Origin: Litorimonas cladophorae | GTDB taxonomy: Bacteria > Pseudomonadota > Alphaproteobacteria > Caulobacterales > Maricaulaceae | Assembly (NCBI RefSeq): GCF_014652455.1 | Contig: NZ_BMYV01000002.1 | Coordinates: forward strand, 806,001-870,000 | DNA: 64,000 nucleotides | Direction: 5' to 3' | In this document: in pieces, positions 1 through 8,424 of the stretch | Layout of the letters: each line of letters starts with the position of its first letter | How positions within the stretch are numbered: position 1 is the first letter of the stretch | Translations under genes and position numbers: made by a program | Notes under the pieces: model-generated | Databases searched by the model: none | What the model saw: the letters and a program-made list of their open reading frames with translations, nothing else | Told to the model about the DNA's origin: nothing

Positions 1-5
1 GTGAG

Positions 6-58
6 GTAAAGTTCGCTTGACATGTAAAGTCTCCTTGTCTAAGTAAAGGTCGCTTTAC
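6..58 (+). promoter_or_regulatory. three tandem palindromic operator-like boxes before the XRE operon
   Basis: Three 16-base copies of one pattern sit at 6-21, 24-39 and 43-58. Each is GTAAAG, four variable bases, then CTT and a variable end. The third copy is a perfect 6-4-6 palindrome (GTAAAG-GTCG-CTTTAC); the other two are imperfect. The repeat period is 18-19 bases. A TTGACA -35 (17-22) and a weak TAAGTA -10 (40-45) with a 17-base spacer overlap the boxes, so a bound protein would block the promoter. The likely ligand is the XRE protein at 526-717 (inference). More copies may lie left of the window. Confidence 0.6.
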
Positions 59-84
59 AGATTGAAGCCTTGAAGGAGACGAAA

Positions 85-516
85 ATGCTGACCCATAATA
101 AGGGTAAAATCACGCCAAAGCTTGCGTCCCAGCGCTATATGAGATCAATGCTGGGCTTTTCACTTGGCTATGCTGGGGCTTTGATTGGCGTAACCTATTT
201 ATTGAAAACGATTGCCAACGCCCCTTTGCTTTACATTCTACTGGCTACGATCCTGCCGGGCCTGTTTCTTTTCGGAATGTTGTGGTCGATTTGGCGGTTC
301 CTCCGAGAAGTTGACGAAGTGGCACGGCACTTCATTGTGCAGAGCATGATCATCGGATTATTTGGTATATTGGCACTCAGTGGCGTTTGGGGGCTGATGG
401 AATTATTATCAGATGAGATACCTCGCTTACCGGTTTTTTGGATTTTCCCTGCGTTCTTCGCAGCATTTGGCTTCGCTGCTTGCTTTGGCCCAGGTCGCGG
501 CATGGGTTTGAAGTAA
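85..516 (+). CDS. small four-helix inner-membrane protein, function unknown
   Basis: A 143-residue protein with about four hydrophobic segments in two pairs (roughly residues 25-45, 48-68, 82-105 and 115-135) and a charged loop rich in R, E and D between the pairs (REVDEVARH). The start is the ATG at 85 because AAGGAG lies just upstream at 73-78; a TTG further upstream would contain the ribosome site. Nine bases separate it from the XRE gene, so the two are probably one operon. Small membrane proteins of this kind are often paired with short XRE regulators, but the role is not known. I do not recognise a specific family with confidence. Confidence 0.85.
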   Translation: MLTHNKGKITPKLASQRYMRSMLGFSLGYAGALIGVTYLLKTIANAPLLYILLATILPGLFLFGMLWSIWRFLREVDEVARHFIVQSMIIGLFGILALSGVWGLMELLSDEIPRLPVFWIFPAFFAAFGFAACFGPGRGMGLK

Positions 517-525
517 GAGCTCATT

Positions 526-717
526 ATGGAAAATACACTGAAGACACTTCGGGCCGAACAAGGGTGGTCGCAAGCCGCGTTGGGGGAGCAACTTGAAATA
601 TCTCGCCAAAGCGTGAACGCAATTGAGACGGGGAGATATGATCCGTCTCTTCCACTCGCGTTCAAAATAGCCCGCTTATTCGGAAAGCCGATCGAGGAAA
701 TTTTCTCGGAGGACTAG
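526..717 (+). CDS. short XRE-family helix-turn-helix regulator
   Basis: A 63-residue protein that is almost entirely one HTH_3 domain: LRAEQGWSQAALGEQLEIS, then SRQSVNAIETGRYDPSLPLA and a short tail ending IEEIFSED. This is the compact, single-domain XRE type that lacks a sensor domain, so control may come from its level or from the membrane partner encoded just upstream. It is cotranscribed with that gene (9-base gap) and probably represses its own operon through the triple boxes at 6-58 (inference). Its TAG stop shares four bases (714-717) with the stop of the convergent btuD gene. Confidence 0.92.
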   Translation: MENTLKTLRAEQGWSQAALGEQLEISRQSVNAIETGRYDPSLPLAFKIARLFGKPIEEIFSED

Positions 718-1427
718 CGGGCGATATTTCCATCGCGCGTAATTCGAAATACATTTCGCAAAATCTCTGGGGTCAGGGTCTTGTCGAAGGTGCCATCTGC
801 TAATAAGTGACCTTCGCTCATCACCCAAACCCGATCGCAAAAACGCCTCGCTAGGGCCAAATCATGTAGGGCGGCGATAACGGTTGTCCCCTCACGGGAA
901 GCGTCTCGCAGCACTTCCATGACAGACAGCTGATAGTAGGGGTCAAGTGCCGTGACGGGTTCATCGGCAAGCAATAGCGGCGCGTCGGTCGCGATTGTAC
1001 GGGCCAAATGGACGCGTGTTTTCTCTCCGCCAGAGAGGGTCTTGAATGTTCGGTCTGCAAAATTAGAAATGCCGCATTTTTCCATTGCGGCTTCAACTGC
1101 CGATTGGTCGGCTTTGCTAATGCGCGCTAGCCTGCCAATATGCGGGGTGCGTCCAAGGGCAACAATATTGCGGACTTTATGGTCATCGGGTGCGACCGCA
1201 TTTTGTGCCAGATAGGAAATTTGTCTTGCGCGATCACGACGGTCGGACGGAAGGTTCGTCGATCCTTCGTGTGGAATCAGTCCAGCCATCGCTTTCAAAA
1301 GGCTCGACTTTCCGGAGCCATTCGGCCCGACTAAGGCGATGAATTCTCCCTCTGAGGCGACTGCTGACACATCACGAACAGCAAGTTTCCCCCCAAACTT
1401 TACAGATATATTTCTCAGCGTAATCAT
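714..1427 (-). CDS. btuD: ABC transporter ATPase, cobalamin/iron-chelate type (BtuD-like)
   Basis: Cytoplasmic ATPase of a FecCD-type importer, 237 residues. Walker A is GPNGSGKSS, the signature is LSGGEKTR and Walker B is LLLADEP followed by a downstream switch His (AALHD). The start is the ATG at 1425-1427, which overlaps the permease stop as ATGA; a longer reading frame upstream lies inside the permease gene and lacks ABC homology. It is the last gene of btuF-btuC-btuD. The cobalamin assignment rests on the nearby riboswitch-controlled receptor; iron-siderophore transport cannot be excluded from sequence alone. Confidence 0.88.
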   Translation of the reverse strand: MITLRNISVKFGGKLAVRDVSAVASEGEFIALVGPNGSGKSSLLKAMAGLIPHEGSTNLPSDRRDRARQISYLAQNAVAPDDHKVRNIVALGRTPHIGRLARISKADQSAVEAAMEKCGISNFADRTFKTLSGGEKTRVHLARTIATDAPLLLADEPVTALDPYYQLSVMEVLRDASREGTTVIAALHDLALARRFCDRVWVMSEGHLLADGTFDKTLTPEILRNVFRITRDGNIAR

Positions 1428-2392
1428 GTTTGACGCCACGCAAGAAAGAGGAAAAAGGGTACGCCAATCAGAGAGGTGACAATCCCCAAATAAAGCGGCG
1501 TCCCTGGGCCTGCCGTCATCCGAATGAGCGTATCTATCAGGATTAAGAAAATTGCGCCGCCAAGGGCAGAAAATAGGATAAGCCAAGCTTCATCTGGTCC
1601 GATCACAAACCTTATAATATGCGGAATGAACAGACCCACAAATCCAATCGCGCCCGCAACTGCGACGCCTGAGCCGATACAAAGAGCGCAGCCCGCTACG
1701 ATGAGGAGTTGCGTCTGAGAAACTGAAATTCCCAAGCTTTGAGCTGTCTCTTCGCCCAAGCCCAGAACTCTCAAGGCGGGACCAGAATAGAGAAGCAGCG
1801 CGAGACCTAAAAGCGTCAAGGGGGCCGCGAATATGACATCTGGTAGGTCGGCATTTTTCAATGATCCCATCAGCCAATAAATCAACTCCGAGAGCGCCCA
1901 CGGGTTTGGGGCTAAGTTCATGACGAGCCCTGTGACAGCAGTAGCGAGCGCGCCAATTCCGATGCCGCCGAGAACGAGGCCAGAGGCTCCTGGTTTCCGG
2001 CGTGAAAATAATGTTATCGCTGTCGCGCCGACAAATGCGAAGAAAATAGCGGCCGGCGTCACGAATTTTGACAAGCCAAAATAAAGGGCGAGAACTGCCC
2101 CCAACGCCGCGCAAGCGGAGAACCCTAGCAATCCTGGTGCTGCCAAAGCATTTCGCGTGAAGCCTTGCAACGCCGCTCCTGATGCTCCCAATCCTGCGCC
2201 AACACAGGCGGCGAGAAGTACACGCGGTAGGCGAATCGTCTGGATAATTTCGTTAATGTCGGGGGTTGATTGACCAGCTAACCCAGCGAGACTATCGCGG
2301 AAATTGATTTGGGTCGTACCAAACCCAACGCTGATGACGACTGCCAAGGCGCAGATTGCAAATAGGCTGAGGCTCCAAGTTCGCGAATTCAT
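1424..2392 (-). CDS. btuC: FecCD-family ABC permease (BtuC-like)
   Basis: Inner-membrane permease of 322 residues with about nine to ten hydrophobic helices, starting with a signal-anchor-like segment (residues 7-27). The family hallmark GFVGLFIPHIIR is present near residue 245 and contacts the ATPase in this family. The N-terminal QTIRLPRVL matches the usual family entry motif. The start codon overlaps the stop of the binding-protein gene by ATGA (2389-2392), and the stop overlaps btuD the same way, so the three genes are translationally coupled. The likely substrate is cobalamin, by context. Confidence 0.9.
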   Translation of the reverse strand: MNSRTWSLSLFAICALAVVISVGFGTTQINFRDSLAGLAGQSTPDINEIIQTIRLPRVLLAACVGAGLGASGAALQGFTRNALAAPGLLGFSACAALGAVLALYFGLSKFVTPAAIFFAFVGATAITLFSRRKPGASGLVLGGIGIGALATAVTGLVMNLAPNPWALSELIYWLMGSLKNADLPDVIFAAPLTLLGLALLLYSGPALRVLGLGEETAQSLGISVSQTQLLIVAGCALCIGSGVAVAGAIGFVGLFIPHIIRFVIGPDEAWLILFSALGGAIFLILIDTLIRMTAGPGTPLYLGIVTSLIGVPFFLFLAWRQT

Positions 2393-3156
2393 AATTTTGC
2401 TAATTCGGATGATAATTGTACCGTCGCCTCAATCAAACCTGGACCTGCGCAAGGCCATAGTCCGCCATGAAGATCAATTCGTGGGAGTGCGTCGATCTTC
2501 CTGGCCAAACCGGCATGGCGGACAGAACGATCATTCACGCCCACATAATTTGAGCCCATAAAACTTGTGACAATCACATCAGGGTGAAGGGTCAATAAGG
2601 TTTCGGTGTCTGGCGACTGCCATCCCGGCGTTTGGATTATATTCGTTGCACCTGCAGCTTGAAAAACAGCATCCACAAATGTGCCGGTGCCTGCAGTTGC
2701 GCCCGATCGGTCCAGATAGAGTAAGCGCAAGTCCTTAGAGGGGTGTGGTAACTTCTCCAATTTCGCTTTTAAGTGTGGTGTCGGGTCGGTGACATTCAAA
2801 GATTTTGAGAGAATTGAAAAGTTCGTCCAGACCGTCGTAAAATCTTCTCCCCATGATAGATTTATATCGCCCTTTGTTCCTGCGCTGGACACAATCGTTG
2901 CATCTTGCCAACGGTGAAGACGTTCGGCGTCATCATCAATTTGAGGTAGGGATTGCAATGACTTCGGCGCGCGGGAGAGCGAAGACCGCGATTGCCAAGA
3001 CAGCGCGGCCAAATGTGGCTCCAACTCAGGGATCGCCATCAAATATGTGTCTGCGCACAGCGTTGTGCTAACGATAGCATCCTTCGAAATTGCGGGAGAG
3101 GGCGAACCACAACCGGCCAAACCCACCACCATTAGAAATGTTGTGGCGCGAAACAT
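2389..3156 (-). CDS. btuF: periplasmic cobalamin-type ABC binding lipoprotein (BtuF-like)
   Basis: About 255 residues with a lipoprotein signal peptide (hydrophobic stretch ending in the lipobox LAGC), then a Fe/B12 periplasmic binding fold. Visible features include the N-terminal strand IVSTTLCADTYLM, the central SSAGTKGD region and LHPDVIVTS in the second lobe. The ATG at 3156 was chosen; a GTG at 3165 in the same frame would add three residues and neither has a clear ribosome site. It starts the btuFCD set and lies 38 bases after rfbD on the same strand. It would hand substrate to BtuC after BtuB-mediated outer-membrane uptake. Confidence 0.82.
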   Translation of the reverse strand: MFRATTFLMVVGLAGCGSPSPAISKDAIVSTTLCADTYLMAIPELEPHLAALSWQSRSSLSRAPKSLQSLPQIDDDAERLHRWQDATIVSSAGTKGDINLSWGEDFTTVWTNFSILSKSLNVTDPTPHLKAKLEKLPHPSKDLRLLYLDRSGATAGTGTFVDAVFQAAGATNIIQTPGWQSPDTETLLTLHPDVIVTSFMGSNYVGVNDRSVRHAGLARKIDALPRIDLHGGLWPCAGPGLIEATVQLSSELAKL

Positions 3157-3194
3157 CCTAAACACAAAAAGTTAAATCGGGGCGTAAGCTGGAA

Positions 3195-4082
3195 TTATCC
3201 GTTCTCATCGCGCTCATCCAAAGCAGCTCGCAAACCAGCTTGCCATTCAGGCAGAGGATGACGAAATGTCCTCTCAAAACGTTCGGTGTCTAAAACAGAA
3301 TATTGCGGACGTTCAGCGTCTGTCGGGTAATCTGAGGTTGGGATTTCGTCGACATAAACATCACGGCCTTCCGATTTAAAAATCGCCTTCGCAAAACCTG
3401 CCCAGCTGACTTCTTCGCCACTACCCGTAATGTGATAAACCCCTGTCTCTATATCCGGTTCTTCCGCCAAACCTTCTGCGGCTTTAAGAACGGCATGGGC
3501 CAAATGACCTGCATAGGTCGGACGTCCAATCTGATCATCGACAACCGAAACTTCGTCGCGTGTATCTGAAAGTTTCAACATTGTTGTCAGAAAGTTCTTG
3601 TTGATACCGTCAAAAATCCAAGACGTACGTAAAATGAGGGCCCTCGCCCCTGAGCTCAGGACGGCTAACTCTCCGTCGAGTTTGGACGCACCATAGACGC
3701 CCAATGGATCGGTATCATTGTCAGGGGTGTACGGCTGATCCGCTTCTCCATCGAATACGTAATCCGTTGAAATATGAATGATCGGGATATCGTGTTGGGC
3801 GCAGGCTTTTGCTATAACGGAAGGTCCTGTGCTGTTGACCGCATAGGCGAGATCCGCGTTAGATTCTGCCCCGTCCACATCCGTGTAGGCAGCGGCCAGA
3901 ATGAGGCCGTCCAGTCCAGAGGGTAGGGCGGTAATGGCGGCTTCGATATCTTTGGGTGAGGACCTAAGGTCGAGCGCTTCCCGGTCCAACGCGATAATTT
4001 GGTGACCCAAAGCCTCGCCCTCGCGCAAAAGTGCTTGGCCCAGCTGACCTGTTTTCCCGATAACAGCTAAGCGTAAACTCAT
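3195..4082 (-). CDS. rfbD: dTDP-4-dehydrorhamnose reductase
   Basis: Last step of dTDP-L-rhamnose synthesis: NAD(P)H-dependent reduction of dTDP-4-keto-L-rhamnose in the cytoplasm. The 295-residue protein is normal length. It has an N-terminal Rossmann motif (GKTGQLGQA, residues 9-17), the AAYTDVDGAE strand-loop typical of RfbD, HISTDYVFDG, and the catalytic YGASK (Tyr and Lys). The start overlaps the rfbC stop by ATGA (4079-4082). rfbA and rfbB, needed for the first two steps, are not in this window. The product feeds surface polysaccharide synthesis, consistent with the glycan genes near 18-23 kb. Confidence 0.93.
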   Translation of the reverse strand: MSLRLAVIGKTGQLGQALLREGEALGHQIIALDREALDLRSSPKDIEAAITALPSGLDGLILAAAYTDVDGAESNADLAYAVNSTGPSVIAKACAQHDIPIIHISTDYVFDGEADQPYTPDNDTDPLGVYGASKLDGELAVLSSGARALILRTSWIFDGINKNFLTTMLKLSDTRDEVSVVDDQIGRPTYAGHLAHAVLKAAEGLAEEPDIETGVYHITGSGEEVSWAGFAKAIFKSEGRDVYVDEIPTSDYPTDAERPQYSVLDTERFERTFRHPLPEWQAGLRAALDERDENG

Positions 4083-4648
4083 GCTTTTTGCTCATATTTG
4101 AAGGGTGAAACAAATGACGTGAATGGTGTGCCTTGATTGTCGCGTTCCGATAGAATGCAAGCGCCCGTTGTTCCCCAGTCAATATCTAAAACCGGATCAT
4201 TCCAGATCACAGTACCTTCATGGTTTGGTGCATAGATTGACGTGCATTTGTAACCGACAATTGTGTCATCAACCAATGTTCTAAAACCGTGCAGAAAACC
4301 AGATGGAATCCAAAGTTGGCGATCATTGTCTGACGTCAATTCCACGGAAACCGATTTGCCGAAATTCGGAGACCCCACCCGTATGTCGACCGCGACATCG
4401 ATTATTCCGCCTTGAAGACAGCGGACAAGCTTACCTTGACCATGTGGCGGCGCTTGAAAGTGCAAGCCTCGGATCGTATTAGCTTTTGCCGAAAGTGACT
4501 GATTGTCCTGTACAAAACTGACGTGCAGTCCTGTCTGTCGTTCAAATTTATCTTGTCGAAACGCTTCCATGAAAAAGCCCCGTGAGTCTGAGAATCGCCT
4601 CGGGGTCATGAGGATCACATCTGGGAGCGAGGTGGGTTCAGAAAGCAT
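4079..4648 (-). CDS. rfbC: dTDP-4-dehydrorhamnose 3,5-epimerase
   Basis: A cupin-fold epimerase of 189 residues, the usual length. Recognisable segments are TPRRFSDSRGFFMEAFR near the N-terminus, FVQDNQSLS, and GLHFQAPPHGQGKLVRC, whose His is the catalytic base region; SGFLHGFRTL and YAPNHEG follow. It converts dTDP-4-keto-6-deoxyglucose to the L-lyxo form used by RfbD, with which it overlaps. Upstream (4649-4880) I see no other gene before the tRNA. Confidence 0.93.
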   Translation of the reverse strand: MLSEPTSLPDVILMTPRRFSDSRGFFMEAFRQDKFERQTGLHVSFVQDNQSLSAKANTIRGLHFQAPPHGQGKLVRCLQGGIIDVAVDIRVGSPNFGKSVSVELTSDNDRQLWIPSGFLHGFRTLVDDTIVGYKCTSIYAPNHEGTVIWNDPVLDIDWGTTGACILSERDNQGTPFTSFVSPFKYEQKA

Positions 4649-4880
4649 GGGATCGACCTACCCTCTGCGGCACTCCAGAGCAATCAGTGGATTTCCACTT
4701 AGTTCCGACATTCATAAATACCTCAAAGCCAAAACCTCATCTTCTAATAAAAGCTATTGTAGATTCTATCTCAGGGTTCGGAAGTCGTCAGCATTTCTCG
4801 GAGCGGGTCGTAATCCAATACCCTATCAGAAAATCGACGATTGTGCTCTTTACTAAACATGTGCGGGGTGGTGAATATAA

Positions 4881-4957
<77 letters not shown>

Positions 4958-5039
4958 GTCTTAGAGGCGCTCCCTTAGCGCTGCATTGACGTGTTGTCTA
5001 GCAGTTGAAACGTTTCACCTTAACGTACACATGTTGGAC

Positions 5040-6029
5040 ATGAAACACGTCGTAACCTCTATTCTTTCGGCCGCGATATTGGTTGGATGCTCTCCATCTC
5101 CCGAGGGGGGGACGGCAAATGATTCTGTGTCTACCCGTGTGCAAGACGCTAGGACACGAAATGACGGGCCCGCGATGTGGGTCGCCAAGGATCATGACTC
5201 GACTCTTTATATTTTTGGCACAGTTCACCTTTTGCCCGATGATCTTACTTGGCAGCGGGATGACATGCGGCAGGCTTTTGATAACGCGGGGACGATCTTC
5301 TTCGAGGTTGATACTGGACCTAGGGGACAAATTGACGCGACAGTTCTTACGACGAGCTTGGGACTGCGAAATGACGGGCTGCGATTATCTGATCGTTTGG
5401 ATAATTATCAGCTGAACCTTTTAGAAGCCGCGGCGAATAATGGTGGCCTGACGATTGCGTCGCTTGACGGTATGAAACCTTGGTTGGCGGCAGAATTTCT
5501 GACATTTGCGGCAGCGCAAAATGCGGGTTTATCTTCCGACTTATCTGCGGACGAAGCTCTGAAATCTAGAGCCTCACGTTCCGGTAAAAACGTTGTTTAT
5601 CTCGAATCTCTCGAAGATCAAATTCGAGCGTCTGCTGACCTGCCTGAATTTATCCAATTAGATATCCTCACGGAGACAATGGAGCAATTTAGCATTCTTG
5701 GGCGAGATGCCACGGATATTGCGGAACAATGGTCTGTCGGGGGAACTGATTATCTGACCGAGAAACTCATTCGTCCGATGAAGGCCCGCGCACCGGAGGT
5801 GTTTAATGGCCTATTGCGGGACCGCAATCGAAATTGGGTCGCGCCGCTTTCGCGTTTCATGGATGATAGTGGAACCGGGTTTGTGGCTGTCGGAACTGCA
5901 CATTTGTTGGGTGAAGATAGCTTGCTCACTGGGTTACGAGAGCAAGGCTATTCCGTACAGCGCTATCACGCTTTTAAAGGTGAAAACGTGATAGACACTG
6001 TGGATGCGAAGATTCAGCGTACGCGCTAA
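5040..6029 (+). CDS. TraB/GumN-family lipoprotein
   Basis: About 329 residues with a lipoprotein signal (MKHVVTS to the lipobox LVGC), so it is probably anchored in the envelope facing the periplasm. The two family signatures are present: YIFGTVHLLP near the N-terminus and FVAVGTAHLLGEDSLL near the C-terminus, each with the conserved GT-x-H. TraB/GumN proteins are related to the EreA/Tiki metalloprotease-like clan; the substrate here is unknown. ATG codons at 5031 and 5040 are both possible; 5040 gives the cleaner signal peptide. The stop overlaps the convergent btuB stop by four bases. Confidence 0.82.
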   Translation: MKHVVTSILSAAILVGCSPSPEGGTANDSVSTRVQDARTRNDGPAMWVAKDHDSTLYIFGTVHLLPDDLTWQRDDMRQAFDNAGTIFFEVDTGPRGQIDATVLTTSLGLRNDGLRLSDRLDNYQLNLLEAAANNGGLTIASLDGMKPWLAAEFLTFAAAQNAGLSSDLSADEALKSRASRSGKNVVYLESLEDQIRASADLPEFIQLDILTETMEQFSILGRDATDIAEQWSVGGTDYLTEKLIRPMKARAPEVFNGLLRDRNRNWVAPLSRFMDDSGTGFVAVGTAHLLGEDSLLTGLREQGYSVQRYHAFKGENVIDTVDAKIQRTR

Positions 6030-7972
6030 AAATCTAATTCCAGCCCTCCGAAGACGGCACGTCCAGCAGAGGTATAGCCAACAATTTCTTCATAGGTTTT
6101 ATCAAGCAAGTTTGATCCGCGAAATGTGAGTGCCACTCGGTCATTTAATCGATAGCGCACATTTGCGCCAATCAGAGTGAAGTCGTCTAATTTTACATTT
6201 TGAAACGTCGCGAAATCGGTATCAAGTTGTGATCCATTATGATCTACGGCGACCGTGAGGGCGAGTTCGTCGATCGGGGTCCATGTGGCTGTTCCGCTGG
6301 CGAGGACTTTTGGACGACGGATTTCTTCGAGATCATTTTGTTCCGAATTTAGGAAACTGGCCGAACCCTGAAAACTCAGCGTGTCAGATGACCAACTTGC
6401 GGCAAGCTCCACGCCTTCGCGCGAACTATCTGTGCCCAAATTCATGACCGTAGAGCTAAAATCGAGATTAAATACCGTTGCGATTTCATCCTGTAGTTCG
6501 GACCGAAAGACATCGAGGCTCAGGTCTAAATTTCCGACAGATTGTTCATATCCAATGGACACGCCCAATGAGGTTTCAGGTTGTAAGTCTCGATTTCCCG
6601 TAAAACGCGACGCCGGAAAAAAACCGAAGAGCTCAACGAATGTTGGATTCTTGATGCCTGTTCCGACGGATGCTCTCAGGCGACCGTTCCAATCGAATCC
6701 ATAGCCCGCACCCAAACGCCATGTCGTGGCATTATCGAACAAATCGTTGATGTCGTGTCGCGCAGACGCAGTGAAGGTTATGTCATTTGTGTTGAACCGA
6801 TAATCGCCGGCGATTCCATATGTCCAATTATCAGGTTGGGCGCCCGCTTCGGTAAAGTTCGGGCTGATTTCATATTGTTCATGCTCGGCTTCACCGAGGA
6901 TTGTGAGGCTGTGAGCGTCGGAGAAATCACGTTTCGCGGCCCAATTGGCGACATGGCGTGACCCGATGGAACGGGAGGAAAATCCGCCGACAGTCTCTGT
7001 GTCTGTTTCAACCATGTGTGCAGCGATTTTGTGATCAAATCCCGCGAGGGCAAAGCGCGCATCAATGCGGGCTGTTTCGGTTTTAACTTCTGTGGAATCA
7101 AATGTGTTATTTAAGCGCCCATTGAAATCGGAATCACTGTCGAAATCAGTTTCGCGTATGACACTTCGAAATTTCGTACTTAGGTTCACGCCGCCAATTT
7201 CAATGGCGTTCAAACCGACGCTGAACGCCCGAGATTTGGAACCATCTTTTTCTTCACCCAATCCAGAAATGTCGAACCCGTCAGTTGTGAAAAGATTTCC
7301 GTTCACGGATAAAGCAGCCTCACCGAGGGGGATGACAGCGCTCACCGCGCCTTCATAGGTTCCGCGGCTGCCGCCTTCCACACTCGCACGCCAGCCTTCT
7401 TGAGTGCTGCCCGCGCGGGTGATGATATTGATGACGCCGCCAACGGCGTCAGACCCGTAAAGCGCGGATTGTTCGCCGCGCAGCACTTCGATTTTCACGA
7501 CATCCTCTGTGCGGAGGCCACCGAAATCAAAAGCGCCGTCGGCGGGGTTGGCGACTTCGACGCCATCAATGATTACCACGATATGGTTGGCTTCTGATCC
7601 GCGTAAACGGATTTGCGTAAGCGAGCCTGCGCCGCCATTTTGGCTGACGGACAGGCCGGGGACAGTGCGGAGTAGGTCTGCGATGACAGATTGATTGCGG
7701 TTATGGATTTCATCTTGCGTTAGGGTTGACGCGGGTGAAGTGAGCTCTTTGTTTCTAGAGTACCCAAGACGATCTGCGGTAACAACGATTTCTGCGTATC
7801 GGAAAGGAGACGGGTCGCACGACACTACAAGGATATCCCCAACTTTCGCGGCTTGTGCCTTTGCAGCAGCACTGGGTTCACAATGTTCGGCAGTCTCGTA
7901 ATCTGCCTGAACCTGTCCCCAAGCTGGCGCTGCCATCGCGACAATTGCCGCGCTCAATAATAATCTCTTCAT
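6026..7972 (-). CDS. btuB: TonB-dependent outer-membrane receptor, vitamin B12 (BtuB)
   Basis: A 648-residue outer-membrane barrel with an N-terminal signal peptide (MKRLLLSAAIVAMAAPAWGQ). A TonB-box-like segment (AEIVVTADR) is followed by the plug (PGLSVSQNGG, QIRLRGSEANH, VEVLRGEQSALYG-type motif and GGVINIIT), then a beta-rich barrel ending in an aromatic residue (ELDF), as barrels do. The ATG at 7972 was chosen because GGAG lies eight bases upstream; the longer TTG reading would consume that site. The cobalamin riboswitch upstream on the same strand gives the substrate with good confidence. Roughly 45 residues between signal peptide and TonB box are unusual for BtuB and rich in Ala, Asp and Cys. 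Confidence 0.93.
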   Translation of the reverse strand: MKRLLLSAAIVAMAAPAWGQVQADYETAEHCEPSAAAKAQAAKVGDILVVSCDPSPFRYAEIVVTADRLGYSRNKELTSPASTLTQDEIHNRNQSVIADLLRTVPGLSVSQNGGAGSLTQIRLRGSEANHIVVIIDGVEVANPADGAFDFGGLRTEDVVKIEVLRGEQSALYGSDAVGGVINIITRAGSTQEGWRASVEGGSRGTYEGAVSAVIPLGEAALSVNGNLFTTDGFDISGLGEEKDGSKSRAFSVGLNAIEIGGVNLSTKFRSVIRETDFDSDSDFNGRLNNTFDSTEVKTETARIDARFALAGFDHKIAAHMVETDTETVGGFSSRSIGSRHVANWAAKRDFSDAHSLTILGEAEHEQYEISPNFTEAGAQPDNWTYGIAGDYRFNTNDITFTASARHDINDLFDNATTWRLGAGYGFDWNGRLRASVGTGIKNPTFVELFGFFPASRFTGNRDLQPETSLGVSIGYEQSVGNLDLSLDVFRSELQDEIATVFNLDFSSTVMNLGTDSSREGVELAASWSSDTLSFQGSASFLNSEQNDLEEIRRPKVLASGTATWTPIDELALTVAVDHNGSQLDTDFATFQNVKLDDFTLIGANVRYRLNDRVALTFRGSNLLDKTYEEIVGYTSAGRAVFGGLELDF

Positions 7973-8103
7973 GTCACACTCCAAGGTAGCCCGCTCAAAC
8001 AGAGTCGGGTGACGTTTGTTGTGTCGTCATTGGAGTAACCCGCACCATCGCGAGCTTTCCCATTGCGCATCGGTACATCCCGCCCGGGCGCGCTGGCGAC
8101 TTT

Positions 8104-8290
8104 GTCGGCAGGTCTTCTGACTTAGCCCTCAAACAGTTCGCGACGTCTTCCCAAATCATATAGAAATGACCCAGTGACATGTATCGCGACCCTCAGGCCT
8201 TACAGCGGCGGGAGCCGTTGAGGATTTCACCCGTCCATTTAGCGTGGCGGTGTCACCCCATTCCCATGTTCGCACCTCGTTATAAGGTGA
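8104..8290 (-). promoter_or_regulatory. cobalamin riboswitch upstream of btuB
   Basis: Read on the minus strand the element shows the B12 riboswitch elements in order. They are a 5' GGTGCGAACATGGGAATG segment with GGGAAT then GGTGACACCG (8228-8278), GTGAAATCC, the B12-box-like CCCGCCGCTGTAAG (8199-8215), GTCACTGGG, TGGGAAGACG, and the closing GTCAGAAGACCTGCC (8105-8121). About 130 bases separate it from the btuB start; that platform includes the GGAG ribosome site. Binding of cobalamin would shut off btuB expression. A plausible minus-strand promoter lies just upstream (-35 TTGAAT at 8325-8330, -10 TATGAG at 8303-8308, 16-base spacer). Confidence 0.92.
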
Positions 8291-8424
8291 CCGACAACGG
8301 CGCTCATAGACCAGCGCAGATACAATTCAAGTCGCATTCTTGCATTTTTCAGCATCATATAATGATTTCTTTATATACGTGTCGGTCACGCTCTGTTAAT
8401 GCCCGCACGAAATAGGAGTTCACT

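Noticed and set aside
231-665. 144-residue minus-strand frame over the XRE operon
   Set aside because: It runs antisense across two well-supported genes, has no family resemblance and an unusual Ser/Arg-rich composition.
1-717. Phage immunity or toxin-antitoxin module
   Set aside because: The XRE protein and membrane protein show no toxin, nuclease or phage features; an autoregulated membrane-protein operon explains them better.
4079-4648. Complete dTDP-rhamnose operon
   Set aside because: Only rfbC and rfbD are present; rfbA and rfbB must lie outside the window.
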